Assembly: GCA_037833965.1 (NCBI GenBank)
Contig: AP031352.1
Coordinates: 22,176,501-22,240,500 of the forward strand
DNA: 64,000 nucleotides
DNA from: Marchantia polymorpha subsp. ruderalis
Lineage: Eukaryota; Streptophyta; Marchantiopsida; Marchantiales; Marchantiaceae
Reading direction: 5' to 3'
Shown here: piece after piece, positions 1 through 10,390 of the stretch
Layout of the letters: every line of letters begins with the position of its first letter
Numbering within the stretch: position 1 is the stretch's first letter
Program-made: the position numbers and the translations under genes
Notes under the pieces: model-generated
Databases searched by the model: none
What the model saw: the letters and a program-made list of their open reading frames with translations, nothing else
What the model was told of the DNA's origin: nothing

Positions 1-1620
1 TAGTTGTCACAGGTGCCACAACGCGTCGCGCACATTTCAAATTCGTGAAATTTCAAATTTCAAATCTCACGAATTTCAAATTTTTGTGACGCCATCAATA
101 TATTTTCTTGATTCATGGCGGCAGTGGACGCGGATAGGTGGGTGGAGTGAAATTTGAAAGGGCAGCGTCGAAATTCAAAAGGTTTCAAATTTCAATGCTC
201 GAGCACCTGAGTGAAGCAAATTCTCGAGCATCTTGGCACTACAGGGTGTTTGGATGACTGTTAAATAGGCTCCACTGAACTGACCACTACTCCACTGCAC
301 TCAGATCAGTTTTCCAAGCACTCAGTTCGGGGCCAGAGTCCCGGACTTAATGCTTCACGTACTGATCTAACGCAGGAACAAATTACAGAAAGAGCGTAGG
401 GACTTTAGGAAAAGGCCTCACAGTACCTACGTGCTCTGCAGACATTGTACATGCTTGCAAGCCCATCTCAAATATGTGATAGAATTCAACAGTATTACAC
501 GAACTATGTGACTTATAGACAACTACCAAGAATGTTGAACATATCTGGAATTCCGTTGCCAGATCTCCAAGCCCCCCTGTGGGTATTGTGCTCTCACAAA
601 GTTTGCTTCAAGGCTTACTTAAACTTGGTCCGAAGCTTGCCGATCCTCGTGTACCATTTACTATTGCACGTCATTTACTATTGTATACGTCGTTCTGCCC
701 GATCGTAAGGATGATGTTGTCTTCGTAAAGAGCAAACAAGAGTGTTCAACGAATTGATGCACGCTGCCGGTTTCTCTGCAATCACAGACAGTTCTCGTTA
801 AATGATTGTGTGCATCATTTGCAAACCAGATATAATAAAAATGCAGGGACGGGTTGATGCTGTGCGGAATAATAATGGATCAGCACTAAGCAGAGATCAC
901 GACTCACAACTGACAGCTCTGTCACGCTGAATTCAGTGTAAACGGCTTTCAGGAGTCAAGCAGAGTACTATCAACGATGACAGCCCAGGCTGAAATTAAC
1001 ATCAAGATGTTTAAGGCTTGGAAGTACTTCCTGACCAAGTCGCGCAGGGCCAATAACGTACCAGAAGGTAACCAATATTCTCCAATAGATTCGACAGAAG
1101 AGAAATATGCCGAAATCTGCAATCCAGCGACTTGACGGGAATCGACTTCTGTATTCACGCCAAGGTACTTGATAGAGTGAGAGGAAGTTGACGTCAAGCG
1201 CTGAATTGCAGATTCAGTTCTACGAGCAGCTTCGGGCTCCGGAGAGAGTGGGCAGAGTGGTGGGCATTATATACTCCTCCCGGGACTTCACGAGAACAAA
1301 TCGACGCTGGAGTCAAAGGATTGCGAAGGCACTAGACACACTCCGAGTCCATCTTCCTCCTCAATCTACATAGAGGACCTTTAGGACTGTTTGAAGTTAC
1401 ATCCCCTGAGTAATTTATTTTCCCCTCATTAACTTATTGAACGAGTGGTTTAGTGTCCAACACGAAAGTACTCGTTGAATAAGTTAGTGAAAACTAAACA
1501 AATCTAAAACTAAAATCTTTTGTGTGTCTTTGTACTTGAATAGATCAAACAGTGTACTTCACTTGATAATGATATGGAAATGCGGAAAATTGATTCATCA
1601 TCATCGTCACCTGTGGATCC
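1..1620. other. No gene recognised; AAATTTCA-rich start
   Basis: No reading frame here resembles a known protein. The first 200 bases repeat short AAATTTCA / TGAAATTT words. Positions 39-48 and 67-76 form a 10-bp inverted repeat (AAATTCGTGA / TCACGAATTT). The rest has mixed base composition with only short open frames on both strands. Confidence 0.5.
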
Positions 1621-1653
1621 TAGGGTTTAGGGTTTAGTGAGGGTTTAGGGTTA
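1621..1653. repeat. Short interstitial telomere-like repeat
   Basis: Four imperfect units of the plant telomere heptamer (TTTAGGG) lie in a row, with one interrupted unit (TTTAGTGAGGG). The tract sits at the border between moderate-GC sequence and a very AT-rich block. Short interstitial telomeric tracts in plants are generally taken as scars of double-strand-break repair; that origin is inference here. Confidence 0.7.
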
Positions 1654-2371
1654 TGTGAGGCAAAATTTACTCAAGGTTCTCAAATAGCAAAGATAACTTA
1701 ATAATTAAGTTTGTGATCAAATTAAATTTTTATATCCACTTTAAATATTTTTTCAACAACACTCATGACCTCATGCCCAAGATATCAATGGATTTACAGA
1801 GTCTTTCATTAAGCAATTAGATTTATCAGTAATACTGTTATTAAGGAGTTATAACTTTCCTCGTCGTCTTCGCAGTGTCACCCTTGCTAGCTTTAAGAAC
1901 TCATTACTATATTTTATTGCACCAAAAAAAATGGTTATCTAGCACACTTACTGCCATGAGCTACCTAAACATACAATAATCATGGTTTCTAATACTCTAC
2001 CATAAAAGATAAAGTAAATTATGTAAATTTGAAAATAAAATAAATTTGGATGTGATTGAGTATATATCATCAGGTAATATGATCAAGTAGCTTAAATTCA
2101 TTATTATATTTTTGTTTCAAACCAATAATTTCAATGAAAGTGTAAAATATTCTTATCAAGCTCCCTTGTCACTTAACGTGTGTGCAGTCACACATGAGTT
2201 ACTTTTTTTTAAACAAAAAGTAAAAGTCAAGTTATAAATAAAGAAACAAAATTGATTTAAAATATGAATAAAAAAGACAATAAATGTCAATGTAAAAAAA
2301 TGAAAATTTTGAAAAAGTGAGTCAATGAATTATTGAGTATGAAAATTTACTTAAAAATTCCAATTGGAAGT
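1654..2371. other. AT-rich block without genes
   Basis: Very AT-rich DNA with frequent stops in all frames and A/T homopolymers. No recognisable gene, transposon terminus or RNA. Confidence 0.5.
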
Positions 2372-2473
2372 TACATTTATTGCTCTTTATCTAAAATAAG
2401 CGTGGAAAGCACATTACTAAAGAGGTGGAGGGTTAACCTATTCCTTGACAGGTTGATATTTGAATTTGAATGG
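2372..2473. repeat. 102-bp direct repeat, copy 1
   Basis: This segment recurs at 2973-3074 in the same orientation, offset exactly 601 bp, with only a few substitutions (for example ATTCCTTGACAGG against ATTTCTTGACCGG). The two copies bracket the first F-box-like fragment. They do not start TG or end CA, so they do not look like LTRs. Confidence 0.85.
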
Positions 2474-2500
2474 AGACCATGAAAGAACTATCAAATACCA

Positions 2501-2960
2501 GAAAGAACTATCAAATGAACTGATGGAAGTAGTATAGCTGATCCATTCCCTTCAATCGACTGGATGTTTGCAAGCTTTATTATCTTAAATGGAAACCGAC
2601 CATCTAATGTTCATTCATGCCCCTTGCAATCGAATTGCACATGAGCCCCATTCCAGTTGTGAGCAAAATCACCTTTTTTCCCCGGTTGACGAATCTAGCC
2701 AATAGAGTGAATACTTTCTGGAAACTCATGAGAGAAGTTTGAACGTAGTGATTACAGCATAACATTTATTTTTCAAAAGGTTGCCGTCGGAACTGGGATG
2801 AACCGCTTTACTTCCGACGTCGTGGGACCTTCTGAAGTAAAAACTGTCACCGTCCACTTCCCAGTAGTCATGTTGTACACCAAAGCCCGATGCGACCAGA
2901 ACAAGCTTGAAAGGAAAATGATATGATCCCCTTGCCCGTTCCAACTTCCTACGTACCTTC
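2501..2960 (-). pseudogene. F-box/kelch-like gene fragment, copy 1
   Basis: This 460-bp block is repeated at 8931-9390 in the same orientation with no indels that I can see. On the minus strand one frame (clearer in the second copy) has a kelch-like pattern, with residues resembling GDHIIFLSS, then ALVYNMTTGKW, as in plant F-box/kelch proteins where a Y-D/N-M-x-x-x-x-W motif ends a blade. No F-box is visible, the frame lacks a start, and only the C-terminal part is present. It is therefore called a gene fragment; the family assignment is tentative. Confidence 0.45.
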
Positions 2961-2972
2961 CTTCTTACTTCC

Positions 2973-3074
2973 TACATTTATTGCTCTTTATCTAAAATAA
3001 GCGTGGAAAGCACATTACTAAAGAGGTGGAGGGTTAACCTATTTCTTGACCGGTTGATATTTGAATTTGAATGG
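2973..3074. repeat. 102-bp direct repeat, copy 2
   Basis: Second copy of the 2372-2473 repeat. Its right end runs directly into the perfect 20-bp-arm palindrome at 3064-3106, which the first copy lacks. Confidence 0.85.
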
Positions 3075-3106
3075 TTTCGCGCGTTCCGCGCGAAACCATT
3101 CAAATT
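3064..3106. repeat. Perfect hairpin, 20-bp arms, 3-nt loop
   Basis: Left arm 3064-3083 is exactly complementary to 3087-3106 with loop TTC; the GC-rich core is GGTTTCGCGCG / CGCGCGAAACC. The left arm includes the end of the 102-bp direct repeat. The right arm therefore looks like an inverted copy made at that break point, as expected of snap-back template switching (inference). Confidence 0.9.
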
Positions 3107-3208
3107 TTTGAAAAATGTGTGTTACAAGGGACTGCCCGGGCGAACACAATATAAGAGCCTTGAGGATTATGTTTCGAGCCTGTATCTGATCGTTGGATCG
3201 CATAGCGA

Positions 3209-3592
3209 CCCTTTACCTCATAACGATCGGGATGGGGGGCATCAAAGCTTGTGTATCAGCATTCGGAGTAGATCAATTCGATTCCGAGGACCCCGGGGAG
3301 TCGAAAAGTCTGCCTCATTACTTCAGTGTGTTCTTCGGCTCCGTTGAATCCATATCGTGAGAGTCGAGGCGAACAGTGACCTATTCGCCTAGACTCTCTC
3401 GTGATATGGATTCAAGAGTACAAAGGCTGGAAATGGGGCTATTCCATATTGGCCATAGTCATGGGTGCAGCTCTTGTCCTGCTCGTAAGTGCACGGAGTT
3501 TCTTCAGGTACAGAGTTCCCATAGGCAGTCCATTCACTTCCGTGGCCAGAGAAACCGCAAGCTCCCCACTCAAACGGACCAGCGTTTATTGA
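3209..3592 (+). pseudogene. NPF/POT (NRT1/PTR) transporter fragment, disrupted
   Basis: Two neighbouring frames encode pieces of a plant NPF (POT-family proton-coupled nitrate/peptide) transporter. Bases 3209-3360 give LYLITIGMGGIKACVSAFG followed by VDQFDSEDP, the classic GGIKPCVSxFGADQFD signature. Bases 3392-3592 give VIWIQEYKGWKWGYSI, a hydrophobic helix and FFRYRVPIGSPFT, matching the following GWGWG...YRxxxPxGSP region. The second piece directly follows the first in the family. Here they are separated by a short inverted duplication (3345-3414) that shifts frame and introduces TGA. Upstream of 3209 there is also a stop in frame. The rest of the roughly 570-aa protein is absent, so this is a dead fragment. 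Confidence 0.75.
3345..3414. repeat. Imperfect inverted repeat inside NPF fragment
   Basis: Left arm 3345-3373 (29 nt) and right arm 3384-3414 (31 nt) are complementary apart from small indels. The right arm overlaps the start of the second transporter piece (the SLVIWIQ codons), so the left arm appears to be an inverted copy of coding sequence inserted into the same gene. Confidence 0.8.
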
Positions 3593-6149
3593 TCGTTACC
3601 TCTCTCTTTCTTCGAGCTCTGAATGTGTACGCTTCTACTGCTGGTAAGTCAAACCGCATGATCTTGGGATTCCCATTCTCCTCTTTTATCTCCAACGTTC
3701 TCCTTGAACTACGCGTGGCTCAATCGTGAAGAGGAATTGAGCGTTGATTTTGGAATTTTCGTGGGGGCGAGTGGGTTCGCCTGATGAGGAGGAATAGGAA
3801 TTTAATTTCTTTAGTTTGTAAGTTTTATTTCCCCGGACGTCCTTTCGGGTGTCGCAACTTATTCACATTGTTCAAATTTCCGATTATGGGAGCTGAGCGA
3901 TATCTGTCGACATGATGTTTTGGTCAATATAGTCACGATTCCTCATTCGTGAGGACAATTGTATCGGTAGCTGTCAGTATTTGGTATTTAGATCAGTGAT
4001 CATAATGATCGCGAAGCCTAAAGACTGCTGGAGCACAGTTTTCGTGTTCATGTGTTGCCAGAATTTTCTCACCTCTCATACACAGCTCGTTGTACCACTT
4101 CAAGTTCCGGGCTTTACAGCAAGATTAGTTCGATGCCGAGAACTTAAGTTGCAGCTTGGCTCAGAGCTTTTTCTCAACGCTTGTGTCCAAAGGTGTACTC
4201 CAGAATGCTTCACTTGAAGATGATAATCATCTTGGAGAGAAAGAGGTCAACCACAGAGTTCATTGAATGCCAACCGTGCCGACCTTTTACCTCTTTCCCT
4301 ATGCAAGGGTTGTGAGCAAAGTAAAGGATGCACTTTGCAATATTTCAATATGATTAGGTCTTGGACTCATGTATATTCCCACCCCGGATTTCGTCACGTG
4401 GCTGTGTCAGAGGTCTGCTCAGCTTACTGTCTCTCAAGATATTATACGCTGAACACTTACGTGATCAGAGTGCCGGAATCAGTGAGGGTGGCAATCCAGT
4501 AAACTTGATCAACCCATCGAAGGAATGCGGCCCCTCAAAGCGAGATTTCTAGCGGTTCTGCTGAGTTTGGCCGAAGATATGCTTCTCTGATTTCAAGTTA
4601 TAGATTGTGCAAGTTTGTTAAAAGAGCCCTCCTATCGTCGTTCTTCGTTGTATCCTAGATATAACCATCTCATTTAGAGAAATGGATACTTATTTATCTA
4701 CCGGGTAATGTTTTTGGTGTCTCGGAACCAATTTGGACTAATTGATTCATCATTCAATCACGGCCTTCACCTTGTCGACTCATATCTGCGAGCCCCTTGA
4801 TGATAAGTAGGCGCCGACTGTGAGGGGTAACCTGATCAGAGAGCTGAAGCATTTTGTCCTTGGTGACAATGTATCTGGTGCAGTAAGCTTGCAACAACTA
4901 CGGAAATGAGCTTGATTCTAACCATAACATTGCTAACCTTAGTATTGCTTGCCAGCTAAGTTTTTACCTGTTCCTCTGAAGGAAGTTCAAGTAGGGCTTT
5001 TCCTTATAGAACCAACTTTGCAACATGAATTTCTGTCCCGAGTGTGGTGAAGGGTTCAAATTCGAATAGCATGGTGGGCGGAGCTATCACGTAGCAAATT
5101 AAGTCTTCTTTAGTTCGCTACTGCAGATCGCTAAGTGTGTAGAGATGAGTAGTGGGATGAGACTTATACTGCTTGGGAAGAGTAAACTCGTTATCCGCTC
5201 GTGGAAAGAGCTGCATTGAGGTCTTCAAGTTTAGTCGATTTTGCGTTAGGGCAATTCATTACAGGTTTCTATGTGAGGTACTTTTAATACTGGAAGGGGT
5301 TTGACGTAGGAAACACTTTACCTTGCATGTGGTTGACATGGAAGAGCAGGACATCCTTTGTGTCCTTTTCGGATTCGAATTCTGGATTCTTCAGTGAATC
5401 ATTTCATGTTATTTATAGGTGCAATTCCTAATGAAGCCAGATTAGCGAATCAATTTCGGTTAGTTCGACTTTCTTCGCTGTTGAGTTTGTTTTCGCACTT
5501 TGACGGGCTTGCTGCTCGTTCTCTTTACAGGCCGTCCCACGGCCTTAATCGTTTCGCGTGGACTTCAGACATTCCTTTTTTCTTTCCCTTTCTGGAGATA
5601 CGCAACTTATTTTAGCGCTTTAGTCGGGCGTGATCCAATAACAAGGGTTTTGAAGAAGGACCACAAACATCAGCATCTGAAACTTGTTGTGCACATACAG
5701 TTCCCTTGCAAGTGATTTGGGTTGAATGTTATTAATTACTAGATATTTCATCATCAATACGTGATGTGCTCATCTTCACGCTGTTTTTTACCATTCCCTA
5801 TACGCTAATTTCCAAAGCGTCACATATGTGTGATGGACTCGTCTTCATATCCGCAAGAGTTGTGTTGAGCAGGTTGGGCAAATAGCTCGATTTCTCCCAG
5901 TTTATTTCGTTTGCCTAAGAATACTTCAATTATCTTAAGGCTCTTACATTTTTTTCCCGGAGACAAACTCTTGATTGCCATCTACTTTCATAAACAACGG
6001 CACAGCATATAATCCATCCTCAGTTTGGAAGATAAAAAACTTTGATTTCGGTCGTGTTTATTTGAAGAGCTCTAGAAGCCTCCAGAGTTTTATTGCTGTT
6101 ATCTAGAACGGTTGGCTTAATGAATATGCATTCTTCTGTCTGTTTGCAG
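3593..6149. other. No gene recognised
   Basis: Moderate-GC DNA with short open frames on both strands, none resembling a known protein. It lies between the NPF fragment and the TPR exons and could hold decayed remains of either gene; I see no convincing exon. Confidence 0.4.
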
Positions 6150-7023
6150 CCTCGTTCCTGCAAGAAGGTGATGCTGCGGTTGCCAATGGTGACTACACTA
6201 CCGCGGTCCGTCATTATAGCAGTTTTATTGGTATGAATATCCTCCCTATATATATGTTTGTACGCATTTTTAATATACTTAGTATCAGTACGCATTGTTA
6301 TGGGCAACATACTCTGTTGTCCAAATTCCAGTGCTTAATGTATTGTGTCCTCAATTTTGACTCTTGTTAAAGTCAGCCTTGTTTTAAGACACTTGATTAA
6401 TACTTGGCAGTGTTTCCTTCTTACTAAATCTTCAAACAATTGTTATTTCTCGGCAGATTTGAATCCTGCTGCAGCAATAGGCTACTCCAAGCGGTCGGCG
6501 GTTTATGTACAGCAAAAAACATACAAGGAAGCCATCTATGACTTGGATAAAGCTGTCGAAGTTGATCCAGTATTTGTTCAAGGTTATTTGAATAGGGGCC
6601 GCCTTTTTCGACAGAGCTGCAGGTAAAATTCTCCACCTTTACATAAGTTATTCAAGGAAATATATTCAGGGCTGGTTGTAGAGTTGCTACTCTACTGATT
6701 GACGCCCATTTCTTCTGAAAATATTAATACAGAAGTGTGGATTGGAAGAAGATATTGTTTTCAGACAGAATGTTGAAGCGGCAAGTGGTTCAATTGATAT
6801 ATTTGTCTCCTAGTTTTTTGAAAGAAAAACGATGTTGAGTTTACGAAAGCGGAATCAAGACAAAACCTTTCCCGTCATTTTCTGGTTTTTGTAACTTACA
6901 GTAGGGAGTTGATCTTGAAGATTTTGAATAACAGTTGGTGCTTGCTTTTACGGACACAGGTTTGAAGAGGCGGAAAAAGATTTCAATAAAGTTATTGAGA
7001 TCAACCCGGATTTTGGGCCTTAG
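6150..7023 (+). pseudogene. TPR exons like P58IPK/DNAJC3, truncated
   Basis: Three consecutive exons keep good splice signals and matching phases: 6150-6230 (acceptor TTTGCAG, donor GTATGA), 6457-6622 (acceptor CGGCAG, donor GTAAAA) and 6960 onward (acceptor GACACAG). Joined, they encode tetratricopeptide helices: FLQEGDAAVANGDYTTAVRH, then YSKRSAVYVQQKTYKEAIYD, then FVQGYLNRGRLFRQSCR, then FEEAEKDFNKVIEINPDFG. This order and the GYLxRGxLxRQxCRxEEAEKDF wording resemble the N-terminal TPRs of plant P58IPK (DNAJC3), an ER-lumen co-chaperone. The frame ends with TAG at 7021, exactly where a row of palindromes begins. No signal-peptide exon and no J domain (HPD) were found, so the copy is truncated at both ends and probably dead. 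Confidence 0.65.
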
Positions 7024-7200
7024 GAGCCCAAAAGCCACGTGGGCCTCCTAAGGCCCACGTGGCTGGGATGCGCGGGCGTTCGAACGCCCGCGCATCCCCT
7101 CCACCCTTAGCCCCACGCGTGGTGGGGCTTGGGGGACGGCCCCTCCCCCGAAACGTCTCTAAGCCCCCACTTCCGGAGGGGGCCTAGAGACGTTTTGGGG
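7011..7200. repeat. Row of five different adjacent hairpins
   Basis: Five inverted repeats stand almost end to end. 7011-7033 has arms TTTTGGGC / GCCCAAAA. 7034-7063 has 12-bp arms GCCACGTGGGCC / GGCCCACGTGGC with a 6-nt loop. 7065-7098 is a 34-bp perfect palindrome with no loop. 7109-7129 has 8-bp arms AGCCCCAC / GTGGGGCT. 7146-7200 has 23-bp arms with two mismatches and a 9-nt loop. The arms differ in sequence between hairpins. The row starts within the last TPR codons and ends one base before the 272-bp tandem array. Confidence 0.9.
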
Positions 7201-8016
7201 CAAGTGTCGGAACTTCTACTGCAGCATGACTGTGATTCGAACCTGAAATGTGAAAAGATGTTGCCTCCGAAGCGAAGCCAGTAGATCGCCCCTTCGCACG
7301 GCTTGATATCACAGAACGGAAGTTCTGTGTTATCACACCTCTCCAACCGCAGCTCGTAGACCAGCACTTGCACTCACGAGCTCTCTGCAGATTTCAATTA
7401 CAGCTCTCGGGAGACTACGAAACTGTTGAGCCATGATTGATTCGACTCCAGCAGATACCAACTTTTCACAGGCAAGTGTCGGAACTTCTACTGCAGCATG
7501 AGTGTGATTCGAACCTGAAATGTGAAAAGATGTTGCCTCCGAAGCGAAGCCGGTAGATCTCCCCTTCGCACGGCTTGATATCACAGAACGGAAGCTCTGT
7601 GTTATCACACCTCTCCAACCGCAGCTCGTAGACCAGCACTTGCACTCACGAGCTCTCTGCAGATTTCAATTACAGTTCTCGGGAGACTACGAAACTGTTG
7701 AGCCATGATTGATTCGACTCCAGCAGATACCAACTTTTCACAGGCAAGTGTCGGAACTTCTACTGCAGCATGAGTGTGATTCGAACCTGAAATGTGAAAA
7801 GATGTTGCCTCCGAAGCGAAGCCGGTAGATCTCCCCTTCGCACGGCTTGATATCACAGAACGGAAGTTCTGTGTTATCACACCTCTCCAACTGCAGCTCG
7901 TAGACCAGCACTTGCACTCACGAGCTCTCTGCAGATTTCAATTACAGCTCTCGGGAGACTACGAAACTGTTGAGCCATGATTGATTCGACTCCAGCAGAT
8001 ACCAACTTTTCACAGG
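7201..8016. repeat. Three tandem copies of a 272-bp unit
   Basis: The unit starts CAAGTGTCGGAACTTC at 7201, 7473 and 7745, an exact period of 272 with very few substitutions. On the minus strand each unit carries an exon-like piece. It has a pyrimidine-rich acceptor CTTTTCACATTTCAG, a frame reading EKLVSAGVESIMAQQFRSLP then RAVIEICREL, and a GTGAGT donor. The frame does not continue between units because 272 is not a multiple of three. I do not recognise the encoded peptide. Confidence 0.9.
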
Positions 8017-8930
8017 AAAATCAGCTGTCACAATGATGCGCACTTCACTTATTCTCCCAATTTCAGGCGATTTCGGGAGAGGGTGATATTTCGAGGCGAC
8101 TGCCTCAAAATATCACCGTCTCACACAATCCTCTCCTGAATGCTTGTGCGTTTGAAACTCTGTACATCATAATAGCAAAACAAAAGGGGTAGCAGTTAGT
8201 CAATTACGAGCTGACATCTGTAATATCTGTGGACGCTGGCTGCAGAAATCTGGACGACGGAAGAATGGATCTGAGAACTTTGATCAGAAAGTCGGGAGGT
8301 AAGGTTCCCCATGGATCTCCAGGTCGACTCTATTCCGTTTCGAGTACAATTGCAATATGCATCAGCTGAGAAGGGAAGTAGAAGTCAGTAGGCACTTACG
8401 AGTCTACATTTGTGAACGCTGGCTGCAGAAGAAGTCTGGACGAGAAAGGAATAGAAACACTATCGACTTCTCTTTCCTTGCTTACAGTCCCGGACAGTCA
8501 CACCGACCGGGTGTCGGAGTGGGAACGAATGATGAAGCTGTGGTTCGTGGAGAGTTCATTTTATACTGGCAATTTGGATTTGGTGTAATTGGAAAACGGG
8601 GGAATAGTTTCAAACTATTCCCCCGTTTTACAAGTACCGGAATTCGCGCAGTTTTGAACCAATTTGAATCCATCGTCTCTTAAACTCAAAGCGAAGGCGG
8701 GAAGAGAAATCTCTGATGACCACTGCTGACGTGCGGTGACACACGCAGCACGAACTGACAACATCCAGTCTGGTGACGTCGCTAATTCTAATCAGGGTTA
8801 AAAGTGCACGAAGCTCGTAAACAGCCGCTGAAGCTATTTTGTTCATGGGGCATCAACTCATGGGTGTAGTAAGACTACTCGTTCCCGTAGTTCGATCATA
8901 ACTGCTGGGGACAGAAGAATGTGGAAGTCA
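8017..8930. other. Diverged duplication and hairpins, no gene
   Basis: Bases 8189-8273 and 8378-8461 are diverged direct copies sharing GCTGGCTGCAGAA and TCTGGACGA. A hairpin lies at 8082-8117 (16-bp arms GGTGATATTTCGAGGC / GCCTCAAAATATCACC, one mismatch, loop GACT). Another is at 8593-8629. Open frames here are short and unrecognised. Confidence 0.55.
8593..8629. repeat. Perfect palindrome, 18-bp arms
   Basis: Bases 8593-8610 (AAAACGGGGGAATAGTTT) are exactly complementary to 8612-8629 around a single central C. Such a structure would extrude as a nearly loop-less hairpin. Confidence 0.9.
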
Positions 8931-9496
8931 GAAAGAACTATCAAATGAACTGATGGAAGTAGTATAGCTGATCCATTCCCTTCAATCGACTGGATGTTTG
9001 CAAGCTTTATTATCTTAAATGGAAACCGACCATCTAATGTTCATTCATGCCCCTTGCATTCGAATTGCACATGAGCCCCATTCCAGTTGTGAGCAAAATC
9101 ACCTTTTTTCCCCGGTTGACGAATCTAGCCAATAGAGTGAATACTCTCTGGAAACTCATAAGAGAAGTTTGAACGTAGTGATTACAGCATAACATTTATT
9201 TTTCAAAAGGTTGCCGTCGGAACTGGGATGAACCGCTTTACTTCCGACGTTGTGGGACCTTCTGAAGTAAAAACTGTCACCGTCCACTTCCCAGTAGTCA
9301 TGTTGTACACCAAAGCCCGATGCGACCAGAACAAGCTTGAAAGGAAAATGATATGATCCCCTTGCCCGTTCCAACTTCCTGCGTACCTTCTTCTGTGAAG
9401 TGTACACCTGCGTTGACATATCTGTTGAAGGTCCCACTCAATCTGAAACCAATAATGAGTAACAAAATTAATGATTCTGGAGTCACCCAGCATCAT
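8931..9496 (-). pseudogene. F-box/kelch-like gene fragment, copy 2
   Basis: Bases 8931-9390 repeat 2501-2960 without indels (offset 6430). The minus-strand frame extends upstream here to about 9496 and includes YAGSWNGQGDHIIFLSS, SHRALVYNMTTGKWTVTVF and a terminal stretch ending RFIPVPTATF. The pattern resembles the C-terminal kelch blades of plant F-box proteins. There is no start codon with an F-box upstream and no intact long frame. Which copy is the parent is unclear; copy 2 keeps more of the coding frame. Confidence 0.45.
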
Positions 9497-10390
9497 ACAT
9501 CTTTTCTAGAAATGGTCCGAGGGCCCAATGAATTCTAGCGTAGCAAGCAAAATGAGCAGCCAGTAGTGAGAATGTTGCCTGATAAATAACGATCGTGACG
9601 TAAGTTGTAAGCTAAAACCAGCAGGAGGTGCAGCTCTCGAATAAAGTTGACGAGAGCTCAGAATCTGACGCTGTCCTGCGGTCTGAATGATGTTAAAGTT
9701 CACTGGCGGTGACATCAGACATTCAAGAAGATAAGAAAAGTTATTTACGCATAAAGAGTTGACTGCTAATGTGCGAGCCGACCTTTTCTGCATTCTGCAT
9801 GACCGAGTCACATTGTGCAATCATTGTCTTCGAGAGAAGAGAGTTGAAAACAAGTTGTCAACCAAAATCTGCCTCAAGGTTCTCAGCTTGATATAAGCCG
9901 CCAGCAGCAGCAAGCGAGCAGCCGAGGAAATGTGAAGGGCATGCCGAGGATGCAGAGTGTCAGCAGCAACTCCTCCAGAAATGTCAGCTTCGTTGCACCT
10001 TCGCATCGAGCTAACCAGCAGGTCGTTGGATCACAGACTTCTCGCTTTCTCCAGCACACCGGAGGTCGCAAAATTGCGTTTCTTCTCATCACCACGGCTG
10101 GAGAAACTTGTCAATTGGCAATCGCTGCTCCGCCTTCTGATGGAAAAGCTGGACTTCACAGTCCCATGGCGCCGCCCGTGATGCAGGCAGGCAGGAAGGA
10201 AGGCAGACATCGATATGCTATCCCAGCACCGACGACAAAGACGAAGGCAATGAGGCTGATTGATCACATTGATGATCTGCACCTCCAGTCCGTCTCGTCG
10301 TCCATGGGCATTCAAGCAGCAGAAATCAAGCTGAAGCGGATGAGCTGATTGAAGAAGCCCCAAGTGAGATTGAAATCGATTGTTCCTGTT
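9497..10390. other. No firm gene; possible 3' exon of the next gene
   Basis: Open frames on both strands overlap here. A minus-strand 3' exon of the membrane-protein gene could start at an AG near 10284 (frame ending LPSSLSSVLG then stop) or near 10350. Neither is supported beyond phase agreement. Confidence 0.3.

Noticed and set aside
7201..8016. tRNA-like B box (GGTTCGAATC) in each 272-bp unit, possible SINE
   Set aside because: No A box at the right distance and no cloverleaf; the motif coincides with an exon-like acceptor.
2372..9496. Helitron capturing gene fragments
   Set aside because: Hairpins are present, but none is followed by CTRR at a plausible 3' end and no 5' TC end could be paired. 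Left as an unexplained mosaic.
9932..10348. 138-codon plus-strand frame
   Set aside because: Low-complexity, antisense to other open frames, no motif or splice context.
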